The notes below the pieces were generated by a model. It searched no databases and was not told where the DNA came from. It saw only the letters and a list, made by a program, of their open reading frames with translations. A program made the translations under genes and the position numbers. This document shows positions 58,433 through 64,000 of a stretch of 64,000 nt of DNA, in pieces. This stretch comes from Pseudonocardia alni (GTDB lineage: Bacteria; Actinomycetota; Actinomycetes; Mycobacteriales; Pseudonocardiaceae), in contig NZ_PHUJ01000003.1 in NCBI RefSeq assembly GCF_002813375.1, positions 4,712,001-4,776,000 on the forward strand, in the 5' to 3' direction. How positions within the stretch are numbered: the stretch's first letter is position 1; each line of letters opens with the position of its first letter.

Positions 58433-61400
58433 ATGTTCCGCAAGGTGCTGGTGGCCAACCGGGGCGAGATCGCCATCCGGGCGTTCCGGGCCGCGTTCGA
58501 GCTGGGTGTCTCGACGGTGGCGGTGTTCCCGTACGAGGACCGCAACTCGCTGCACCGCGCGAAGGCCGACGAGTCCTACCAGATCGGGGAGCCGGGGCAT
58601 CCGGTCCGCGCCTACCTGTCGGTGGAGGAGGTCATCCGGGCGGCGAAGAAGGCCGGCGCGGACGCGGTCTACCCCGGCTACGGCTTCATGTCGGAGAACC
58701 CCGATCTGGCCCGCGCCTGCGCCGAGGAGGGCATCACCTTCGTCGGGCCGCCGACAGAGGTCCTGCACCTGACGGGCAACAAGTTCCGCGCCGTCGCCGC
58801 CGCCCGGGAGGCGGGCGTGCCGGTACTGGAGTCCTCCGAGCCGTCCTCGGACGTCGAGGAGCTGCTCGCGGCGGCCGAGGACATCGACTTCCCGATCTTC
58901 GTCAAGGCGGTCGCCGGGGGTGGTGGACGCGGGATGCGCCGGGTCACCGAGCCCGGCGACCTGCGTGACGCGATCGAGGCCGCGAGCCGGGAGGCGGAGT
59001 CCGCGTTCGGCGACGGCACCGTGTTCCTGGAGCAGGCCGTGGTCAACCCGCGGCACATCGAGGTCCAGATCCTGGCCGACGCCGACGGCAACGTCGTGCA
59101 CCTGTTCGAGCGCGACTGCTCGGTGCAGCGCCGCCACCAGAAGGTCGTCGAGATCGCCCCGGCCCCGAACCTGGACCCGGGGCTGCGGGACCGGATCTGC
59201 GCCGACGCGGTGAACTTCGCGCGGACGATCGGCTACGTCAACGCGGGGACCGTGGAGTTCCTGCTCGACGAGCGCGGCAAGCACCACTTCATCGAGATGA
59301 ACCCGCGCATCCAGGTCGAGCACACCGTCACCGAGCAGGTCACCGACCGCGACCTGGTCATCGCCCAGCTGCGGATCGCCTCGGGCATGACGCTGCCCGA
59401 GCTGCGGCTGACCCAGGACGACATCACCCTCACCGGTGCGGCGATGCAGACCCGCATCACCACCGAGGACCCGGCCAACGAGTTCCGGCCCGACGTCGGC
59501 ACGCTGTCGGTCTACCGCTCCCCGGGCGGCCCGGGCGTGCGGCTGGACGGCGGCACCGTGCACGTCGGTGCCGAGGTCTCCGCGCACTTCGACTCGATGC
59601 TGGTCAAGCTGACCTGTCACGGCCACGACTTCGCCAACGCCGCCCGGCGCGCCCGTCGCGCGCTGGCCGAGTTCCGGATCCGTGGCGTGGCGACGAACCT
59701 GCCGTTCCTCGCCGCCGTGCTGGAGGACGAGGACTTCAAGCAGGGCCGGGTCACCACCAGCTTCATCGAGGAGCGCCCGCACCTGCTCAAGGCCCGCCCG
59801 TCGGCCGACCGCGGCTCGCGCATCCTGCAGTACCTGGGCGAGGTCACGGTCAACAAGCCGAACGGCGACCGGCCGCTGGTCGTGGAGCCGGTCGACAAGC
59901 TGCCCGCCGGCGTCGACCTGGAGACGCCCGCGCCGGACGGCTCGGCGCAGCTGTTGCGCGAGCTCGGGCCCGAGGGCTTCGCGCGCCGGCTGCGTGAGCA
60001 GACCGCGGTCGCGGTCACCGACACGACGTTCCGCGACGCCCACCAGTCGCTGCTGGCGACCCGGATCCGGACCCGGGACCTGGTCGCGGTCGCGCCCTAC
60101 GTCGCGCGGACCATGCCCGAGCTGCTGTCGCTGGAGTGCTGGGGCGGCGCGACCTACGACGTCGCGCTGCGCTTCCTGGCCGAGGACCCGTGGGACCGGC
60201 TCGCCGCGCTCAAGGCCGCGGCGCCGAACATCTGCACCCAGATGCTGCTGCGCGGGCGCAACACCGTCGGCTACACGCCCTACCCGACGGAGGTGACCGA
60301 CGCCTTCGTGCAGGAGGCGGCGGACACCGGCATGGACATCTTCCGGATCTTCGACGCCCTCAACGACGTCTCCCAGATGCGCCCGGCCATCGACGCCGTC
60401 CGGAACACCGGCACGGCGCTGGCCGAGGTCGCGCTCTGCTACACCGCGGACCTGTCGGACCCGGGCGAGAAGCTCTACACCCTGGACTACTACCTGCGCC
60501 TGGCCGAGGAGATCGTCGACGCGGGCGCGCACGTCCTGGCGATCAAGGACATGGCCGGCCTGCTGCGCCCGCCCGCGGCGAAGAAGCTGGTCACGGCGCT
60601 GCGGGAGCGGTTCGACCTCCCCGTGCACCTGCACACCCACGACACCGCGGGCGGCCAGCTCGCGACGCTGGTCGCGGCGATCGACGCCGGGGTCGACGCC
60701 GTCGACGGCGCGGTCGCCTCGATGGCCGGCACGACCAGCCAGCCGTCGCTGTCGGCGCTGGTCGCGGCCACCGACCACACCGACCGCGCGACCGGGCTGA
60801 GCCTGACCGCGGTCGGGGACATGGAGCCGTACTGGGAGGCGGTGCGGAAGGTCTACGCGCCGTTCGAGTCCGGCCTCGCCAGCCCCACCGGACGGGTCTA
60901 CCACCACGAGATCCCCGGCGGGCAGCTGTCGAACCTGCGCCAGCAGGCGATCGCGCTCGGCCTGGGCGACCGGTTCGAGCTGATCGAGGACTGCTACGCC
61001 GCCGCGGACCGGATGCTCGGCCGGCTGGTGAAGGTGACGCCGTCGTCGAAGGTCGTCGGCGACCTGGCCCTGCACCTGGTCGGGGCAGGGGTGGACGCCG
61101 CGGACTTCGAGAAGGACCCGGCGGGCTTCGACATCCCGGACTCGGTGATCGGGTTCCTGCGCGGTGAGCTGGGCTCGCCGCCCGCGGGCTGGCCGGAGCC
61201 GTTCCGGACCCGCGCGCTGGAGGGCCGCAGCCCCGAGGCGGAGAAGGCGGAGCTGTCCATCGAGGACCGTCGCGGGCTGCGGGACGAGCGTCGCCGCACG
61301 CTGAACCGGCTGCTGTTCCCCGGCCCGACCAAGGACTTCGACACCCACCGCGAGCAGTACGGCAACACCGCGGTGCTGTCGTCGAAGGACTTCTTCTACG

Positions 61401-61813
61401 GGCTGGAGGAGGACCTCGAGCACACCGTGGACCTGGAGCCCGGCGTCACCCTGATCATCGAGCTGGAGGCAGTCTCCGAGCCCGACGAGCGCGGCTACCG
61501 CACCCTGCTGACCACGCTCAACGGGCAGCTGCGCCCGGTGGCGGTGCGCGACGAGTCGGTCGCCACCGAGGTGAAGGCCGCGGAGAAGGCGGACAAGGAC
61601 GACGACGCGCACGTCGCCGCCCCGTTCGCCGGTGTCGTGACGTTGCAGGTCGCCGAGGGCGACACCGTCGACGACGGCCAGACCGTCGCCACCATCGAGG
61701 CCATGAAGATGGAGGCGTCGATCACCGCGCACCGGGCCGGCACCGTCAAGCGGCTCGCGATCGGCACGGTCACCCAGGTCGAGGGCGGGGACCTGCTGGT
61801 CGAGCTGGACTGA
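58433..61813 (+). CDS. pyc: Pyruvate carboxylase
   Basis: 1,126 residues, single-chain form. The biotin carboxylase domain (1 to ~450) starts FRKVLVANRGEIAIR and has the ATP-grasp loop AGGGGRGMRRV and HRRHQK-type QRRHQKVVEIAPAP. The carboxyltransferase domain (about 520-990) has TDTTFRDAHQSLLATR and HLHTHDTAGGQ. The biotin carrier ends the chain with EAMKM, Lys1092 being the biotinylated residue. It makes oxaloacetate from pyruvate, refilling the TCA cycle, and complements the malate made by glcB. ATG 58433 has GAGGAG close upstream; ATG 58421 is in frame. Confidence 0.97.
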   Translation: MFRKVLVANRGEIAIRAFRAAFELGVSTVAVFPYEDRNSLHRAKADESYQIGEPGHPVRAYLSVEEVIRAAKKAGADAVYPGYGFMSENPDLARACAEEGITFVGPPTEVLHLTGNKFRAVAAAREAGVPVLESSEPSSDVEELLAAAEDIDFPIFVKAVAGGGGRGMRRVTEPGDLRDAIEAASREAESAFGDGTVFLEQAVVNPRHIEVQILADADGNVVHLFERDCSVQRRHQKVVEIAPAPNLDPGLRDRICADAVNFARTIGYVNAGTVEFLLDERGKHHFIEMNPRIQVEHTVTEQVTDRDLVIAQLRIASGMTLPELRLTQDDITLTGAAMQTRITTEDPANEFRPDVGTLSVYRSPGGPGVRLDGGTVHVGAEVSAHFDSMLVKLTCHGHDFANAARRARRALAEFRIRGVATNLPFLAAVLEDEDFKQGRVTTSFIEERPHLLKARPSADRGSRILQYLGEVTVNKPNGDRPLVVEPVDKLPAGVDLETPAPDGSAQLLRELGPEGFARRLREQTAVAVTDTTFRDAHQSLLATRIRTRDLVAVAPYVARTMPELLSLECWGGATYDVALRFLAEDPWDRLAALKAAAPNICTQMLLRGRNTVGYTPYPTEVTDAFVQEAADTGMDIFRIFDALNDVSQMRPAIDAVRNTGTALAEVALCYTADLSDPGEKLYTLDYYLRLAEEIVDAGAHVLAIKDMAGLLRPPAAKKLVTALRERFDLPVHLHTHDTAGGQLATLVAAIDAGVDAVDGAVASMAGTTSQPSLSALVAATDHTDRATGLSLTAVGDMEPYWEAVRKVYAPFESGLASPTGRVYHHEIPGGQLSNLRQQAIALGLGDRFELIEDCYAAADRMLGRLVKVTPSSKVVGDLALHLVGAGVDAADFEKDPAGFDIPDSVIGFLRGELGSPPAGWPEPFRTRALEGRSPEAEKAELSIEDRRGLRDERRRTLNRLLFPGPTKDFDTHREQYGNTAVLSSKDFFYGLEEDLEHTVDLEPGVTLIIELEAVSEPDERGYRTLLTTLNGQLRPVAVRDESVATEVKAAEKADKDDDAHVAAPFAGVVTLQVAEGDTVDDGQTVATIEAMKMEASITAHRAGTVKRLAIGTVTQVEGGDLLVELD

Positions 61814-61834
61814 GCCGCACGGCACCATGGAGCC

Positions 61835-62389
61835 ATGACCAGGCTGATCGCGGGCACGGCGGGCGGACGACGGCTCGCCGTGCCGCCGTCGGGGACCCGG
61901 CCGACCTCCGACCGGGTCCGTGAGGCGCTGTTCTCCGCGCTCGACCACGATCCGGGTCTCGGCGGTGCCGCCGTGCTGGACGTGTGCGCCGGGTCGGGCG
62001 CGCTCGGGCTGGAGGCGCTGTCCCGGGGCGCGACCGACGCGGTGTTCATCGAGTCGGACAAGCGGGCCGCGGGGGTGCTGCGGCGCAACCTGGCCGCGGT
62101 CGGGCTCGGCGGGTCGGTCGTCACCGGGCGGGCCGGGACGGTGCTGGCCGGGCCCGCGCCGCGGGCGTTCGACGTCGTGTTCGTCGACCCGCCCTACGCG
62201 GTGCCCGACGACGAGGTCGCGGGCTGGCTGACCGCCGCCACCACCCACGGCTGGCTCGCGCCCGGTGCGGCGGTCGTCGTCGAGCGGGCGAAGTCGTCGG
62301 GGGAGTTCGGCTGGCCCGCCGGGTTCACCGCGGGCCGGTCCCGCCGCTACGGCGACACCGTCCTGCACCACGGCTCGCTCGGGAGCTGA
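61835..62389 (+). CDS. rsmD: 16S rRNA (guanine(966)-N2)-methyltransferase RsmD
   Basis: 184 residues. N-terminal RLIAGTAGGRRLAVPPSGTRPTSDRVREALFSAL is the RsmD family signature. SAM motif I is LDVCAGSGALGLEAL and catalytic motif IV is VFVDPPYAV (DPPY). It methylates G966 of 16S rRNA. It follows pyc after 21 bases. In most actinobacteria coaD comes next; here an unrelated HAD/PTS group does. It converges on the HAD gene with a 7-base gap. Confidence 0.95.
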   Translation: MTRLIAGTAGGRRLAVPPSGTRPTSDRVREALFSALDHDPGLGGAAVLDVCAGSGALGLEALSRGATDAVFIESDKRAAGVLRRNLAAVGLGGSVVTGRAGTVLAGPAPRAFDVVFVDPPYAVPDDEVAGWLTAATTHGWLAPGAAVVVERAKSSGEFGWPAGFTAGRSRRYGDTVLHHGSLGS

Positions 62390-62396
62390 GCCCGGA

Positions 62397-63065
62397 TCAG
62401 GCCGCCGGGCCCAGCAGCCGGCCGGGCGTCAGGTCCGGCACCGTCCGGTGTGCCCCGGCGGCGGTCAGCTCCGCGTCCCCGGCCGTCGTCCGGACCCCGA
62501 CGATGGTGCCCATCCCGGCCGCGACCAGCGAGGACACCCCGGCAACGGAGTCCTCGAACGCGACGCAGCCGGCCGGGTCGGCGTCGAGGCGACGGCACGC
62601 GGTGAGGTAGCCCTCCGGGTCCGGCTTGCCGCGCACGACGTCCTCGGCGGTGACGACGAGCTCGACCAGCGGTGCCGCATCGAGCACCTCGCCCAGCACC
62701 CGGTCGGCCCAGCCGCGGCGGGCGCTCGTCACCACCGCGAGCCGGTGCCCGCGCCCGGCCAGCGACCGGAGCAGCGCGGGAGCGCCGGGGACGACGTCGA
62801 CGTCGTCGGCGAGGGCGGAGCCGTGCCCGGCCAGCTGCGCGGCGAGCTCGTCGGGGTCCGCGTCGCGCCACGGCCCGTCGACCTCGCGCAGCGTGTCGGC
62901 CGCGCGGCGGCCCATGAACCGGTGCCGGTAGGTCTCGTCGTCGACCTCGGCGTCCCACTCGGCGAAGAACCGGGCCCAGGTCCGGCGGTGCACGTGCTCG
63001 CTGCGCACGAGGGTGCCGTCGAGGTCGAACACGACCGGGGCGCCGTCGGGAACGGTGCCCGTCAC
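62397..63065 (-). CDS. HAD-superfamily phosphatase (beta-phosphoglucomutase-like)
   Basis: 222 residues. HAD motif I is VFDLDGTLVRSE, motif II VVTSARRG, motif III GKPDPEGYL, and motif IV AFEDSVAG. A helical cap lies between I and II, as in subfamily IA phosphatases and beta-phosphoglucomutases. The GTG 63065 start overlaps the EIIA stop by 4 bases, so it is the third gene of the PTS operon. It probably acts on a sugar phosphate made by, or linked to, this PTS (inference). Confidence 0.9.
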   Translation of the reverse strand: MTGTVPDGAPVVFDLDGTLVRSEHVHRRTWARFFAEWDAEVDDETYRHRFMGRRAADTLREVDGPWRDADPDELAAQLAGHGSALADDVDVVPGAPALLRSLAGRGHRLAVVTSARRGWADRVLGEVLDAAPLVELVVTAEDVVRGKPDPEGYLTACRRLDADPAGCVAFEDSVAGVSSLVAAGMGTIVGVRTTAGDAELTAAGAHRTVPDLTPGRLLGPAA

Positions 63066-63511
63066 AGGCGGAACAGCTCGTCGCCGGCGCGGACCGTGTG
63101 CCCGGTGGGGGCGCTCACCGAGCCGGCGGGGGAGTCCAGCACGACGACCGGGCAGGTCGGCGCGAGGCCGGCCGCCCGCACGGCGGCGAGGTCCACGGTC
63201 AGCACCGGCGCGCCCCGCTCGACCGCGTCGCCCTTCGCGACGTGCGTGGTGAACCCGGCCCCGCCGAGCGAGACCGTGTCGATGCCGACGTGGACCAGGA
63301 TCCCGGGGCCACCGTCGGCGGTGATCACGAAGGCGTGCGGGTGCAGCGCCGCGACGGTGCCGGCGACCGGGGCCAGCACGACCGCCTCGGTGGCGTCCGC
63401 GGGCGGCTCGACGGCCGTCCCGCCGCCGAGCAGCTCGTCGCGGAAGACCGGGTCGGGCACCCCCGCGGGGCCGACCACCGCGCCGTCGACCGGCGCGACG
63501 ACGGACGTCAC
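63062..63511 (-). CDS. PTS glucose-family EIIA component
   Basis: 149 residues of the glucose-type EIIA (Crr) fold: PVDGAVVGPAGVPDPVF, APVAGTVAALHPHAFVI, and the phospho-histidine region GPGILVHVGIDTV. It receives phosphate from HPr and passes it to EIIB. GTG 63511 overlaps the EIIB stop by 4 bases. The operon order EIIB-EIIA-HAD with tight overlaps indicates one leftward transcript. Confidence 0.93.
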   Translation of the reverse strand: MTSVVAPVDGAVVGPAGVPDPVFRDELLGGGTAVEPPADATEAVVLAPVAGTVAALHPHAFVITADGGPGILVHVGIDTVSLGGAGFTTHVAKGDAVERGAPVLTVDLAAVRAAGLAPTCPVVVLDSPAGSVSAPTGHTVRAGDELFRL

Positions 63512-63738
63512 AGCAGGTCCCGGACGTCGTCGCAGAGGTTCTCCGCCTCCGGCCCGATCACGACCTGCACGACGGTCCCGGACCGGACCACACCGTGCGC
63601 CCCGGCGGCCTTCAACGCCGCGTCGTCGACCAGGCCGGGGTCGCCGACCTCGGTCCGGAGCCGGGTGATGCACGCCTCGATGTCGGTGATGTTCGCGGAC
63701 CCGCCCAGCCCCGCCACGATGTCGTCGGCCCTGCTCAT
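63508..63738 (-). CDS. PTS EIIB component, glucose/GlcNAc family
   Basis: 76 residues. The phosphorylated cysteine lies in NITDIEACITRLRTEV, the IIB motif of the PtsG/NagE family. Actinobacteria often encode EIIB and EIIC separately, as in Streptomyces nagF/nagE. With DasR-type sites upstream, N-acetylglucosamine is the best substrate guess. ATG 63738 has GGGAG 7 bases upstream. It is the first gene of the leftward operon, divergent from EIIC. Confidence 0.93.
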   Translation of the reverse strand: MSRADDIVAGLGGSANITDIEACITRLRTEVGDPGLVDDAALKAAGAHGVVRSGTVVQVVIGPEAENLCDDVRDLL

Positions 63739-63760
63739 AGGAGGTCTCCCTCTGGTCGCA

Positions 63761-63776
63761 ACTGGTTATGACCAGT
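63761..63776. promoter_or_regulatory. DasR-type operator 1 (dre-like)
   Basis: ACTGGTTATGACCAGT is a near match to the dre consensus ACTGGTCTAGACCAGT, with both half-sites perfect. It lies 22 bases before the EIIB start and upstream of the EIIC -35 box, so it may control both genes. Confidence 0.8.
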
Positions 63777-63779
63777 GTC

Positions 63780-63808
63780 TTGACAGGGTGTCGTCCAGCC
63801 CGCACCCT
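63780..63808 (+). promoter_or_regulatory. Candidate promoter for the EIIC gene
   Basis: TTGACA (63780-63785) and CACCCT (63803-63808) are 17 bases apart. The start point would fall in operator 2, the expected geometry for GntR-type repression. Confidence 0.5.
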
Positions 63809-63809
63809 C

Positions 63810-63825
63810 ACTGGTTATAACCAGA
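63810..63825. promoter_or_regulatory. DasR-type operator 2 (dre-like)
   Basis: ACTGGTTATAACCAGA keeps the left half-site and five of six bases of the right. It is 34 bases downstream of operator 1 (16-base sites at 63761 and 63810) and overlaps the likely EIIC transcription start. Confidence 0.75.
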
Positions 63826-63905
63826 CCGTACCGGCTGACGCGACGGCTCCACAACGCCCGCGCACCGGCCCCGGTCGCCGACACCCTCACGAGGAGTGCG
63901 AGCCC

Positions 63906-64000
63906 ATGAGCACCTCCACAGCGGAACCGGTACGACGACGGGCCGGGCTGGCCGGCCTGCAGCGTCTCGGCCGGAGCCTGATGCTCCCGATCGCCGTCCT
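63906..64000 (+). CDS. PTS EIIC component, N-terminal start (partial)
   Basis: 31 residues are visible: MSTSTAEPVRRRAGLAGLQRLGRSLMLPIAVL-type start, where LQRLGRSLMLPIAVL is the classic first segment of glucose/GlcNAc EIIC permeases. GAGGAG lies upstream of ATG 63906. It is divergent from EIIB-EIIA-HAD with two DasR-type operators between. The rest lies beyond the window. Confidence 0.88.
   Translation, partial: MSTSTAEPVRRRAGLAGLQRLGRSLMLPIAV

Noticed and set aside
57512..62371. 1,619-codon minus-strand frame across pyc and rsmD
   Set aside because: Only its last 215 codons (57512-58159) look like a gene, with a ribosome site and membrane helix. The rest is antisense to pyruvate carboxylase and rsmD.

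Overview
The window reads as chromosomal DNA of a high-GC actinobacterium. The 16S gene, very GC-rich codon use, frequent GTG starts and gene order fit Pseudonocardiaceae, most likely Pseudonocardia. The genus call rests on recalled 16S features, not on an alignment. No insertion sequence, prophage, CRISPR array or tRNA gene was seen.

Layout. 1-917: tail of a PP2C phosphatase gene and a converging methyltransferase-like gene. 1232-6800: one complete rRNA operon (promoter, leader element, 16S-23S-5S, terminator). 6805-7769: nearly 1 kb without a convincing gene. 7770-20318: an information and nitrogen block in the order ssb-like, ettA, a 1,395-residue low-complexity protein, NAD-glutamate dehydrogenase, thioesterase, conserved hypothetical. 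20345-26880 (minus strand): mscS, glbO, a DivIVA-like coiled-coil protein and a membrane-anchored beta-propeller protein. 26932-28991: a divergent flavin-fold protein/MocR regulator pair with an inverted-repeat operator. 29017-29148: five 29-bp hairpin repeats. 29189-32133: ddl, a DUF3515 gene, a stand-alone Lrp-type sensor domain and thiL.

32239-41375 is a glycolate (or lactate) utilisation locus: an LctP-family permease, glcF-glcE-glcD (minus strand) and divergent malate synthase G, with a promoter and overlapping inverted repeat between glcD and glcB. Glycolate would be imported, oxidised to glyoxylate and condensed with acetyl-CoA to malate. 41459-44495: MFS transporter, cytochrome P450 and GNAT acetyltransferase. 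44669-51214: a complete seven-gene Mrp/Mnh Na+/H+ antiporter operon with start/stop overlaps throughout. 51294-62389: gamma-carbonic-anhydrase-like protein, ung, a DUF1707 protein, rpmB, a FakA-like DAK2 protein, recG, a hypothetical, pyruvate carboxylase and rsmD. 62397-64000: a GlcNAc/glucose-type PTS (HAD phosphatase, EIIA and EIIB on the minus strand; EIIC start on the plus strand) around two DasR-type operator sites.

Two blocks follow gene orders I recall from Mycobacterium tuberculosis (ssb-like/ettA/gdh/thioesterase/.../glbO and ddl/DUF3515/thiL/ung/DAK2/recG/.../rsmD). The 1,395-residue gene, the glycolate locus and the Mrp operon look like lineage-specific insertions into them. At least six genes have a TANNNT -10 box 6-8 bases before the start codon, which suggests leaderless mRNAs. 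The least explained items are the 1,395-residue protein with its ribosome-site-covering inverted repeat, the coiled-coil/propeller pair, the 29-bp hairpin array and two small unknown proteins in the glycolate locus.
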